Positions 1 to 7,040 of a stretch of 17,111 bases of DNA are shown here, piece after piece. The stretch comes from Gammaproteobacteria bacterium (lineage in GTDB: Bacteria; Pseudomonadota; Gammaproteobacteria; SZUA-152): NCBI GenBank assembly GCA_030613605.1, contig JAUWLO010000019.1:1-17111 (forward strand), in the 5' to 3' direction. Numbering within the stretch: position 1 is the first letter of the stretch; every line of letters starts with the position of its first letter. The notes under the pieces were generated by a model. That model saw only the letters and a program-made list of their open reading frames with translations. It had not been told where the DNA came from and did not search any database. A program made the position numbers and the translations under genes.

Positions 1-852
1 TTTTGTTATTTTTTCCTGAAATGAAACCACCTGTTCCAGTCGTTCCACATCACGTTCAAGCTCTTCCAGAGCCTTGCATTCACCAAGGGCATGCCCGGAC
101 AGTCCCGTCTTTATCAGTTCCTGATCGTAAGATATCGTACCAATCACTTTGTCCCGCAGGGTCGCTAATTTATCCATCAGCAGGGATTCCACCTCTTCCG
201 ATCCAATCTTGTTGAGAATTAACCAAAAATTTTTAATACCCGCTTCTCGACAAAATTCGGCCATCCTTTTCGCAATGGAAACAGATTCGAGGGTGTAATC
301 CAGCACGCCCAGTATGACATCCATTCGATCGGGTATCTTTCTACCAAAATGTTCGATTCCCGCTTTCATGTCGATAAGGTTGACAGCTTCTCCTTCAATC
401 ATAAAGTCCCTGACCACTTTCTCCAGCGGCCCATCGCAACCTTGTCCGTAGGTTTCGATCTTTCCTGCCTGCAACAGGGTCATGCTGCCTTTCTGAAGAT
501 AGTATTCAGGCGAAAGCTCTTTATAAAGATCGATCCTGTTTTCGGGAACAGGGTTCGAATCATTGTTCCGAGTAAGAGGTGATGGATCGTCTACCGGACA
601 GGTAACCGTATTGATGCCACCAAAAAATTCAATGAGCGGTTTTGGCTCTCCCTCTACACCTAAGCCGAACAACAACCGTACCAGTCCCTCGGGGTTGGAA
701 GCGTCACCATCCAGGACCATGACCTCATAAGCTTTTCGCTGCAGAATAGTCGCCATCAGGGCAACCATGGTGCTCTTGCCGCTGCCACCCTTTCCGCAGA
801 CCAATATTCGTTTCCCACGCAGTGGTTTATTAGATTGCCGGGCATGGATCAT
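1..852 (-). CDS. CooC/MinD-type P-loop ATPase, 3' end beyond window
   Basis: Reads leftward from ATG at 852 and stays open for 284 codons to the window edge, so only the last few residues are probably missing. The deviant Walker A motif GKGGSGKST lies at residues 20-28, followed by the switch-like VLDGDASNPEG (46-56) and DMKAGIEHFGR (161-171). This layout matches the CooC branch of the MinD/NifH superfamily, whose members load metal (nickel for CO dehydrogenase) or drive metallocofactor assembly in the cytoplasm. CooC proteins usually carry a Cys-x-Cys pair near residue 140. Here only C139 (GQGCDGPLEK) is seen, so nickel binding of the CooC type is doubtful. An AGAGG ribosome site sits about 12 bases upstream. 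It is divergent from the Mrp/MBL genes to its right. No CO dehydrogenase gene is in the window, so the partner enzyme is unknown. Confidence 0.85.
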   Translation of the reverse strand, partial: MIHARQSNKPLRGKRILVCGKGGSGKSTMVALMATILQRKAYEVMVLDGDASNPEGLVRLLFGLGVEGEPKPLIEFFGGINTVTCPVDDPSPLTRNNDSNPVPENRIDLYKELSPEYYLQKGSMTLLQAGKIETYGQGCDGPLEKVVRDFMIEGEAVNLIDMKAGIEHFGRKIPDRMDVILGVLDYTLESVSIAKRMAEFCREAGIKNFWLILNKIGSEEVESLLMDKLATLRDKVIGTISYDQELIKTGLSGHALGECKALEELERDVERLEQVVSFQEKITK

Positions 853-1164
853 TTGAGCTATTTTCCTCTTTCTGTAATTCGAACAATTGTGTTACATTGG
901 ACTCAATACGAGCGGCTGGCACACGGTTAACTGAAACTGGGCACTTCCCCTGATTTTATGGTTCCACTGTGGCGATTGCGCGAGGCAGACAGTAATTACA
1001 ACACACCACAATCAATGATGCTAATTCCAATGACTATCCGGCCAAAAAACTATTCGCGTACCATTCTATCTCGAACTCATCAGTAGTGGAATGGGCGAAA
1101 TGTTTGCACTTCCACAGGCGCTAACTATGAGTCATATTATCGTGCGTTCCCTGTCAGCTGTCAC
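853..1164. other. Intergenic stretch with no recognisable gene
   Basis: Lies between the divergent CooC-like ATPase and the Mrp remnant. It must hold the ATPase promoter, but I see no convincing -35/-10 pair. Its right edge at about 1164 is where homology to Mrp stops, so part of it may be foreign or rearranged sequence that replaced the Mrp N-terminal half. No transposase remnant or terminal inverted repeat was recognised. Confidence 0.5.
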
Positions 1165-1491
1165 GTCGCAGTTGCAGATGTGAGGCGAGCCGTGTCCATG
1201 TTCCGCAAGATAGGTAAGACGGTTCTCGGGGTCGTAGAGAACATGTCCTATTTTTGCTGTGAACATTCAGATGACAAAATCGAGATCTTCGGAAAAGGTG
1301 GTGGCGAAACACTCAGCCGTGAATTGAGCTTACCACTGCTGGGCTCTCTCCCTATCGACATAGAGCTTCGTAAATGTGGTGATAAAGGGATACCCTTGAT
1401 GATTGATTCCCCTGACTCTGACACAGCAAGGCTATTTGCAGATATCGCCCACAAGCTGGTCACTCCCTTTGTAGTTTCCGAGGGGAAATAA
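1165..1491 (+). pseudogene. mrp: C-terminal remnant of Mrp/ApbC-type Fe-S carrier ATPase
   Basis: In-frame codons from 1165 to the stop at 1491 encode the end of an Mrp/NBP35/ApbC protein. VAVADVRRAVSMFRK opens it, then VLGVVENMSYFCC, EIFGKGGGETLSREL, LPLLGSLPIDIELR and a C-terminal PDSDTARLFADIA segment follow. Full-length Mrp proteins are roughly 250-370 residues and begin with a Walker A P-loop and a Walker B region. All of that is missing, and upstream codons show no homology. A GTG at 1180 or ATG at 1198 could start a peptide, but it could not bind ATP as the family does. Family members bind and transfer Fe-S clusters in the cytosol. The stop is 12 bases before the MBL-fold ORF, so the two were probably cotranscribed before the truncation. 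Confidence 0.8.
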
Positions 1492-1503
1492 CGGACGGTA
1501 GCT

Positions 1504-2331
1504 ATGTTTCCCATGTATTTGTACAAAAGCACTATACTTGCCATACTTTTTGGAGGAGTGCTCTGCATGTCACAAGCTGGTATAGCAGCGGGCGGATCTG
1601 AGATGGCTGAACAGGGTCGGCTTCGACTCCATGTCGTTTTCAATAACGTGCCCTATAAGGCAGGTTTGGAGAGCGGCTGGGGCTTTTCCTGCCTGATTGA
1701 GGGGCTGGATAAGACTATTCTGTTTGATACGGGTGGCAATGGCGATGTCTTGCTCGCGAACATGCAGCGCCTCGGCCTGGATCCAGAAGGTATAGATGCG
1801 GTGGTGCTTTCCCATATCCACGCGGACCACACCGGCGGACTCGGCGCCTTCCTGGCGTACAATCCTGACGTCACCGTGTATATGCCTGAATCGTTCCCGG
1901 CATCGTTCCAGCATGAGGTTATACACCTCGGGGCGGCGATTGAAACTGTATCTGGGCCACGGCGGCTTATGGATAGCGTCTATTCAACGGGAGAGATGGG
2001 ATGGGCCATCAAGGAGCAAGCCTTAATGGTGGACACCCGGCAAGGGCTCATTGTGATCACAGGCTGCGCACATCCCAACGTAGCCGATATGGCCGAGCAG
2101 GCTCAGGCGTATCTGGGCAAGAACATCTATCTTCTGATGGGCGGGTTTCATCTGGGTGGCAGTAGTGATGCCGAGATCTCCATGATTATCAAGCGACTCA
2201 AAGCGCTGGGCGTCAGAAAGGTCGCACCAAGCCATTGCACGGGGGACAATGCAATCCGCATGTTTCGCGATGCGTGGGCCGATGATTTTATTGAAGGCGG
2301 CCTCGGAGCGATGATAGAATTACCACAGTAA
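1504..2331 (+). CDS. MBL-fold metallohydrolase, COG1237 (dihydropterin synthase-like) type
   Basis: 275 residues from ATG 1504. The metal site SHIHADHTGG (H104, H106, D108, H109) follows the ILFDTGG strand. Further along are VITGCAHPN, the LLMGGFHLGG segment and PSHCTG near the end, a pattern typical of the COG1237 branch. That branch includes enzymes annotated as 7,8-dihydropterin-6-yl-methyl-aminobenzene-ribofuranosyl phosphate synthase; the substrate here is unknown. The first ~30 residues look like a Sec signal peptide (K8, then a hydrophobic run to AGIAAGG). No lipobox is present, because the residue before C21 is Leu. A strong GGAGGAG eight bases before ATG 1567 offers an alternative start at M22 that removes the hydrophobic segment, so location is uncertain. 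It follows the Mrp remnant by 12 bases. Fold and family are secure; function is not. Confidence 0.88.
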   Translation: MFPMYLYKSTILAILFGGVLCMSQAGIAAGGSEMAEQGRLRLHVVFNNVPYKAGLESGWGFSCLIEGLDKTILFDTGGNGDVLLANMQRLGLDPEGIDAVVLSHIHADHTGGLGAFLAYNPDVTVYMPESFPASFQHEVIHLGAAIETVSGPRRLMDSVYSTGEMGWAIKEQALMVDTRQGLIVITGCAHPNVADMAEQAQAYLGKNIYLLMGGFHLGGSSDAEISMIIKRLKALGVRKVAPSHCTGDNAIRMFRDAWADDFIEGGLGAMIELPQ

Positions 2332-2437
2332 ACAGGGTACGAATCAGGCTTTAAGGAAAAATGCGCTGGTTACGGTGAATGGCTTACCTTGTTGGCCAGT
2401 GAACATTATTGATGCGAGTAACCTGGAGGAACTGATT

Positions 2438-2626
2438 ATGACGGTGGAACGTAGACACGATATGGGCATTGGGGGCTATTGCGTCTGTCCTAAATGTGGC
2501 GATAAAACGCTACATCACAGAGGGATACCATGTCAGGATGAAAGGTGCCCAAGCTGTGGAGCAAAAATGCTCAGAGAAGGTTCTTATCATCACGAGCTTT
2601 TTCAAGAGAAGCAGAAAAAGAAATAG
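2438..2626 (+). CDS. Small zinc-ribbon protein (62 residues)
   Basis: I start it at ATG 2438, eight bases after GGAGG, rather than at the in-frame ATG at 2375, which has no ribosome site. The 62 residues carry CVCPKCG (C15, C17, C20), a PC with a short loop, then CPSCGAKM, and a lysine-rich tail ending EKQKKK. Paired CxxC knuckles are the sign of a zinc ribbon or rubredoxin-like metal site. The two paired histidines (HH) around residues 26 and 48 are also notable. It follows the MBL-fold gene by about 100 bases. Small Cys-rich proteins like this often sit beside Mrp-type ATPases, where a role as adaptor or metal carrier is plausible but unproven. I cannot assign a function. Confidence 0.78.
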   Translation: MTVERRHDMGIGGYCVCPKCGDKTLHHRGIPCQDERCPSCGAKMLREGSYHHELFQEKQKKK

Positions 2627-2870
2627 GGAAGAGAATACGAATCATCCAGGTGAATGCAAAGCTCGCCTTTGCAAATCCTGATTTATTGATTCCACCAGAA
2701 GGGAATTCGCGAACCCCTATAAACGGACCGGGTGTTCATTGGAATACGTGGCCCTGATCAACATTGAGTGGCCTGATAATCGAACCGTACAAAACTGTCA
2801 GACGCCGAGAAACCGCTTTTAGGCTTTGGCTCTTGTGCAGACGGCTAACAATCTAAAGAGGTTATTAGAG

Positions 2871-3977
2871 ATGAAGAAAAGGATTGGTTTGCTTGTAAAC
2901 CCTGTCGCAGGGATGGGCGGCAGTGTAGGTCTAAAGGGGACAGACGGGGAGATATACCAAAAGGCCCTGCAACTGGGCGCTAAACCTGTAACGCCAGCGA
3001 GAACCATAGAGTTCCTGTCCCACATCAGAAGCAAAGACGACATTGAGCTATTCGTGGCGCCTGGCAAGATGGGCGAAGAATATGTAAAGGATTTTGGCAT
3101 CTCTTTCACTGTGGTCGGAAGCGCTGGTGAAGATACTTCAGGCGAAGACACCAGGAGAATTGCAACCGATATGCTAGCCAGAGGTATGGATCTGTTGATC
3201 CTTGTCGGAGGCGATGGCACGGCAAGAGATGTCTACGATGCGGTCGGTCTTAACATACCTGTTGTCGCCGTACCTGCTGGAGTCAAGGTATTTAGTGCGG
3301 TCTTTGCGTTCAGCACCAGAGCCGCCGCCGAAATGGTGGATGCCTTTATTGCAGGTGCAGATGTCACTGAGGAGGAGGTTCTCGACATTGATGAAGATGC
3401 CTTTAGGGAAGGCAGGTTAGATTCACGACTTTATGGGTATCTAGCGGTGCCTAATGTAAAAAGCTTATTACAGGGAGGCAAAGAGGCTTCCGCTGTCGGT
3501 AGATCTGCCGCAGAAACCAAAAAGGAAATTGCTGCATACATTGTTGAGAACATGGATATTGAAGCTTTATACCTACTTGGCCCGGGAACAACTTTGAAAG
3601 CCATCGCTGATGAGGTTGGTATTCAAAAAACCCTGCTAGGGGTAGATGCAGTTTTTAATGGGAAGCTTGTGGGGTCGGACCTGAACGAACAGAGCATACT
3701 TAAACTATTCAAACACTATGAAAAAAGAAAAATTATTATAACGCCCATAGGCGGCAACGGTTTCATCTTTGGCAGAGGGAGCAAGCAGTTTACCCCGGAA
3801 GTGATAAGCCAGGTCGGCAGAGAAAATATTATGGCAGTAGGAACCAGGGATAAGCTCAACAAACTCGATTGTCTGAGAGTAGATACCGGCGATTTCGAGT
3901 TGGATAAGCGACTTTCCGGCTATATGGATGTTACCGTTGGTTATAAATATTCGAAAGTAATGCCAGTCAAATGCTGA
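2871..3977 (+). CDS. ATP-NAD kinase/AcoX-like protein (COG3199 type)
   Basis: I start at ATG 2871 (368 residues), behind an AGAGG site. The ORF stays open back to 2826, but the extra 15 residues precede the conserved beginning MKKRIGLLVNPVAGMGG. The kinase signature VGGDGTARD is at residues 112-120. It is the NAD kinase/diacylglycerol kinase-type ATP-binding motif. Later segments LLGPGTTLKAIA and ITPIGGNGFIFGRG fit the COG3199 branch, whose members include AcoX beside acetoin dehydrogenase genes and proteins annotated as predicted NAD kinases. No acetoin genes are present, so the phosphate acceptor is unknown. The 244 bases upstream (2627-2870) hold no recognisable gene. The stop TGA overlaps the start of the next small ORF (ATGCTGA). 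Confidence 0.88.
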   Translation: MKKRIGLLVNPVAGMGGSVGLKGTDGEIYQKALQLGAKPVTPARTIEFLSHIRSKDDIELFVAPGKMGEEYVKDFGISFTVVGSAGEDTSGEDTRRIATDMLARGMDLLILVGGDGTARDVYDAVGLNIPVVAVPAGVKVFSAVFAFSTRAAAEMVDAFIAGADVTEEEVLDIDEDAFREGRLDSRLYGYLAVPNVKSLLQGGKEASAVGRSAAETKKEIAAYIVENMDIEALYLLGPGTTLKAIADEVGIQKTLLGVDAVFNGKLVGSDLNEQSILKLFKHYEKRKIIITPIGGNGFIFGRGSKQFTPEVISQVGRENIMAVGTRDKLNKLDCLRVDTGDFELDKRLSGYMDVTVGYKYSKVMPVKC

Positions 3978-4129
3978 CCAAGATTACACCGAAGTATCAC
4001 GACCGGGAACGCGGCATCTTTGACAAGCCGTTAGGTGATCCCATCCTCGATTTCGGATTCATGCGAGTAACCAGCGCGCTGTCCGATGATAACAGGGCCA
4101 TCGTTCAGGTCCTGCGGGAGCTGCTCTAA
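3971..4129 (+). CDS. 52-codon ORF bridging the kinase and methyltransferase genes
   Basis: ATG at 3971 overlaps the kinase stop (ATGCTGA) and the TAA at 4127-4129 ends two bases before the methyltransferase ATG. The tight packing suggests translational coupling through all three genes. The predicted peptide is soluble and mixed in charge, containing RGIFDKPLGDPILDFGFMR and ending VQVLRELL. It could be a complete small protein or the tail of a larger gene that lost its front. I do not recognise a family. The main support is the exact fit between neighbours. Confidence 0.45.
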   Translation: MLTKITPKYHDRERGIFDKPLGDPILDFGFMRVTSALSDDNRAIVQVLRELL

Positions 4130-4131
4130 CT

Positions 4132-4764
4132 ATGCCGAGGATCGCACCCTTCGAGGTTCATCACCGCCGCTACGATGACTGGTTCGTGCGTCACGCGGCG
4201 GCCTACCAGTCCGAGTTGCTGGCCGTCCGTGCTCTGTTGCCCTGGCGCGGCCTGGGCCTGGCCATCGGCGTCGGCACCGGGCGCTTCGCCGCCCCGCTGG
4301 GTGTGCAGGTGGGCATCGACCCGGCACGTGCGGTGCTGGACTATGCGGAAAAAAGAGACATCTCCGTTGTACAGGGGATCGCCGAAGCGCTGCCTTTCTC
4401 GAATAGCAGTTTCGACTACATCCTCAGCGTCACCACCATCTGTTTCGTAGATGACGCCACCGCGATGTTGACAGAAGCATACCGCGTCCTGAAACCGGGC
4501 GGTGAGCTGGTGATCGGCTTTATCGACCGCACCAGCGACCTTGGTCAACACTATTTGGCGCACCAGGCCGAAAATGTGTTTTACCGTGAGGCGACATTCT
4601 ACTCGGCCGATGAGGTGGAACAACTGCTGCGCGACACAGGCTTCACCGAACCTGTCTGGGTGCAGACCTTGTCAAAGACATTGGATGAAATTGACGATAT
4701 CGAGCCTCTACGTGCCGGTTACGGTCAGGGGGCTTTCGTGGTGGTTAAAGCAAACCGACCTTAG
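4132..4764 (+). CDS. Class I SAM-dependent methyltransferase
   Basis: 210 residues with a Methyltransf_11-like core. Motif I is LAIGVGTGRFA (about residues 43-53). The acidic residue after strand 2 is D63 in VGIDPA. The motif II strand is FDYILSVTTICF (94-105), and LKPGGELVIGF (120-130) forms the following loop and strand. The conserved Glu usually placed two residues before the first Gly of motif I is Ala here (A44). Substrate is unknown; methyltransferases of this small type act on metabolites, thiols, arsenite or quinone precursors. The first ~200 bases are visibly richer in G and C than the rest. The gene starts two bases after the 52-codon ORF, so it is likely expressed with the kinase. 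Methyltransferase identity is firm; activity is less sure given the motif I change. Confidence 0.87.
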   Translation: MPRIAPFEVHHRRYDDWFVRHAAAYQSELLAVRALLPWRGLGLAIGVGTGRFAAPLGVQVGIDPARAVLDYAEKRDISVVQGIAEALPFSNSSFDYILSVTTICFVDDATAMLTEAYRVLKPGGELVIGFIDRTSDLGQHYLAHQAENVFYREATFYSADEVEQLLRDTGFTEPVWVQTLSKTLDEIDDIEPLRAGYGQGAFVVVKANRP

Positions 4765-4810
4765 CCCATCCAGAGCTGGGGTGGTCGCTGTTTCACTTGC
4801 AGTCGACCCT

Positions 4811-4838
4811 TTGGAAAGGTAAATAAGAGCACTATATT
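4811..4838 (+). promoter_or_regulatory. Candidate sigma-70 promoter for the ZIP gene
   Basis: TTGGAA (4811-4816) and TATATT (4833-4838) are separated by 16 bases and match the -35 and -10 consensus at 4 and 5 of 6 positions. Transcription would begin near 4845 and give a leader of about 80 bases containing the hairpin at 4893-4911. Confidence 0.45.
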
Positions 4839-4892
4839 CAGCCAATATTGCCTGGAATCCAAATCACATACCAGCTGCGGCTGAAAATAATC

Positions 4893-4911
4893 GCGCCTTT
4901 TTACAAGGCGC
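4893..4911 (+). promoter_or_regulatory. Perfect hairpin in the ZIP leader
   Basis: GCGCCTT (4893-4899) and AAGGCGC (4905-4911) form a 7-bp perfect stem around a 5-base loop, ending 15 bases before the ZIP ATG. There is no T-run after it, so it is a poor intrinsic terminator for the methyltransferase gene. It could instead shield the ribosome site or be a dyad bound by a regulator. Confidence 0.45.
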
Positions 4912-4926
4912 CCTGAAGCGAATAAC

Positions 4927-5655
4927 ATGGAAAACACATTCTGGACGGCATTGGGTGCTAGTTTATTAGCAGCGTTGGTGACAGCGATTGGTATCTACAC
5001 CATTCGCCATTTTGAGGTATGGGGCCGAAAATACAGCACCTACTTCATCTGTTTCGCCGCTGGCGTGCTGATTTCCGTATCCTTCCTGCATATTATCCCG
5101 AAGTCCTTCGAGATGAGTGTAAATGCCCCTGTATACCTGCTCATTGGGTTTGTCCTGCTGCATTTGTTCAACCGGTTTATCACCGCCTTTGTCTGCGAGC
5201 GCGGCATGGATTCCCAATATGGCATCGGACTGATATCCATGATTGGAATCGGCTTTCATTCCTTTATTGATGGCTTCGTCTACTCCATCACTTTCACCGT
5301 CAGTATCTTTACCGGTACACTCGCTGCCATTGGCATGGTGCTGCATGAATTCCCTGAGGGGATCATCACCTATTTGCTGCTTTTACGCGGGGGCTTCAGC
5401 AAAAAGACATCACTGATCTTTGCATTCCTCGCCGCCTCACTGACCACGCCTCTTGGTATGCTGGTTTCCTATCCCATCATTAGCCAAATCGACAAACCGC
5501 TACTCGGTGCCTTGCTGTCGCTGTCGGCAGGCGAGCTCGTCTATGTGGGAGCCACTCATCTGTTGCCCCAGGCGGAGAAAGAACATCGAAAATACAGCCT
5601 GTTCGCCCTCAGTGCCGGCGTCCTGGTGGCAGTGATCATCATACTGTCCAAGTAA
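4927..5655 (+). CDS. ZIP-family divalent metal transporter
   Basis: 242 residues, very hydrophobic, with about eight membrane segments. The two ZIP signature sites are present: HSFIDG (111-116) and HEFPEG (140-145). These helix 4 and 5 residues form the binuclear metal site in ZIP structures. The late segment LSAGELVYVGATHLLPQ (198-214) is also family-typical. ZIP proteins import Zn2+, Fe2+ or related ions across the inner membrane; the exact ion cannot be read here. The usual His-rich loop between helices 3 and 4 is short and lacks a histidine cluster. A candidate promoter and leader hairpin precede it, so it may have its own transcript. It is convergent with the MBL-fold gene (8-base gap). 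Its 3' half is duplicated at 16025-16369. Confidence 0.93.
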   Translation: MENTFWTALGASLLAALVTAIGIYTIRHFEVWGRKYSTYFICFAAGVLISVSFLHIIPKSFEMSVNAPVYLLIGFVLLHLFNRFITAFVCERGMDSQYGIGLISMIGIGFHSFIDGFVYSITFTVSIFTGTLAAIGMVLHEFPEGIITYLLLLRGGFSKKTSLIFAFLAASLTTPLGMLVSYPIISQIDKPLLGALLSLSAGELVYVGATHLLPQAEKEHRKYSLFALSAGVLVAVIIILSK

Positions 5656-5828
5656 TAACTACGTTATAACTGCATATTCTGAGAACGGAGAGCCTTAAGG
5701 TAGCTATCGGGATCCACGCGGCCTTTGGCATAATCATCGTGCCATGTGTTCGCAACAGGCATTTGTTCGTATAACTGCACCCTCTTTGCCTCTAGCAACT
5801 GCCTGGGTCGGCCCATGTAGTCCGCGGC
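5311..5828. repeat. Long direct repeat, copy 1 (ZIP 3' half plus MBL 3' end)
   Basis: Pairs with 16025-16542 at a constant offset of 10714 bases and without indels. From 5344 to 5828 I count 11 differences in 485 positions. From 5311 to 5343 about a third of positions differ, though the match is still recognisable and in frame. Confidence 0.95.
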
Positions 5829-6605
5829 GCAATATACTTTCCTGCCCACTGTCGCGGATAGTTCATACAGCCAAACCGCGCCCTCCTCACTGCGCATCAA
5901 GTGATGGTCAAGGATAACAACATCGATGCTTTGCGCCAAGCGCACCGCATTATTCCAGGCGCGTGCGCGCTTGGCCCTGCTGAGCCGATCGAGATAAAGT
6001 GGCGGCCCGGCGGCAAGTACGATGTCCGGTTGCCAGTCGATCACCCGGTCCACGGTCAGGGCATCCAGCAGTTGGATGTCAGAGGCGTGTACAAATACCT
6101 GGTCATCCATCTCGATCCGCGTCATCATCAAGGTGCCCATGTTGCTGTCCTGTGCACCATGGGGTACGGCTCGGGAAAATGACAGGGGTCCTTCTGACCG
6201 CCCTTCTGCAACCTGCATATTTGTCCCCAACAACTCCGCCAGATCATGGAAGCGTTTGTTCATCTCAGCAGAAAGGTCGTCATCGGATTTGCTCCAACAG
6301 CGCAGTTCATGAAACCTGGATGGCAGCGACCGGATGGACAGCTGATAGGGGTTCGCATCCAACAGCGGGACATGATCGCCATGAAAATGGCTAAACACAA
6401 CATCGGTGGCATTTTCCAACACCTGTAAGATCTTCTCGCGCACTTCCCGCCCTATGGCTACTTGAAGCGGATGGGGCAGCAGACCGTGCCGCATATAACC
6501 CAATGCCACGCCAGGATCGATGATGATGCGTCGATTCGGCAGTGTCACCAGACAGCAAAGGCCTCGTACCCCCAGGGATTCTGCACCTATGATCTCAATA
6601 CTCAT
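5664..6605 (-). CDS. MBL-fold metallohydrolase, UPF0282-like
   Basis: 313 residues from ATG 6605. I prefer this over the in-frame ATG at 6620 because GGGAGG, which overlaps that upstream ATG, sits seven bases before 6605. The protein opens with IEIIGAESLGVRG and RRIIIDPG. The metal site is FSHFHGDH (H73, H75, D77, H78), then a later VPHGAQDSNMG segment, a VFVHASDIQLLD strand and the late VVILDHHLMRSEEG. This resembles the archaeal UPF0282 MBL proteins, whose substrate is not established to my knowledge. No signal peptide, so cytoplasmic. It is convergent with the ZIP gene, stops 8 bases apart. The same arrangement is repeated at 16369/16378, suggesting the pair is a conserved unit. Its last third is part of the long direct repeat. 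Confidence 0.85.
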   Translation of the reverse strand: MSIEIIGAESLGVRGLCCLVTLPNRRIIIDPGVALGYMRHGLLPHPLQVAIGREVREKILQVLENATDVVFSHFHGDHVPLLDANPYQLSIRSLPSRFHELRCWSKSDDDLSAEMNKRFHDLAELLGTNMQVAEGRSEGPLSFSRAVPHGAQDSNMGTLMMTRIEMDDQVFVHASDIQLLDALTVDRVIDWQPDIVLAAGPPLYLDRLSRAKRARAWNNAVRLAQSIDVVILDHHLMRSEEGAVWLYELSATVGRKVYCAADYMGRPRQLLEAKRVQLYEQMPVANTWHDDYAKGRVDPDSYLKALRSQNMQL

Positions 6606-7040
6606 GACCCATCCTCCCATAATTTTTTCGGCCTACCTGGCGACCCGCTGTGCGGCTCGGCAAGAAGTGGAAACAAACCGACTGTCACCAATATTATCTT
6701 TATAGAGCTGAACAGTCCGTACGATCTTGTGCGCATTTCGCAGTGCGGGCGGAAATAGCCTAAGTGTAACTAAAGGTAGGATAGCAACTATGCCTATCCG
6801 ACGACGTTTGCGGCTTTGTTAGCCCCATGGCTACCACATGAGGCCCTGGCGCCATCCCAACCAATATCACTATGTAGTACGTCGAATTATTGCAAACGAA
6901 GGTTTTTGCATGGATCAAGCTATAAGCGTGCATTCTTTCCTGGAGACATAAGGTTTGCGCTATCCGGCAGGCTGACGCGTTGAGAGTGAAGCGAACACCG
7001 ATACCCGTGATCGGTCTTCTAGCCAGTTTCTGCACTGATA
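6606..7040. other. Intergenic region between gdh and the MBL-fold gene
   Basis: 435 bases with no convincing gene. It should contain the end of the korAB-gdh transcript and the promoter of the MBL-fold gene. Two short dyads are visible: ACCGAT/ATCGGT at 6997-7015 (listed separately) and GGATAG/CTATCC at 6779-6799 with a 9-base loop. No clear -35/-10 pair was found. Confidence 0.5.
6997..7015 (-). terminator. gdhA: Possible hairpin terminator after gdh
   Basis: ACCGAT (6997-7002) and ATCGGT (7010-7015) pair around a 7-base loop, about 25 bases past the gdh stop. The stem is short and the following bases on the minus strand (GTTCGCTT) are only weakly U-rich, so efficiency is doubtful. Confidence 0.3.

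Noticed and set aside
349..582. Plus-strand short ORFs at the left edge
   Set aside because: They are antisense to the CooC-like ATPase, which has an intact P-loop and an open frame to the window edge.
853..1164. Search for an insertion sequence at the Mrp truncation point
   Set aside because: No transposase fragment, terminal inverted repeats or target-site duplication could be identified by eye.
2627..2870. Possible decayed gene between the zinc ribbon and the kinase
   Set aside because: Short open stretches exist in two frames, but none shows a motif or ribosome site.
4126..4623. 165-codon minus-strand ORF
   Set aside because: Antisense to the methyltransferase; composition and lack of motifs fit a shadow frame.
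6760..7035. 91-codon minus-strand ORF upstream of the UPF0282-like gene
   Set aside because: No recognisable motif, no ribosome site, mixed low-complexity composition, and a hairpin expected for the end of the gdh transcript lies inside it.
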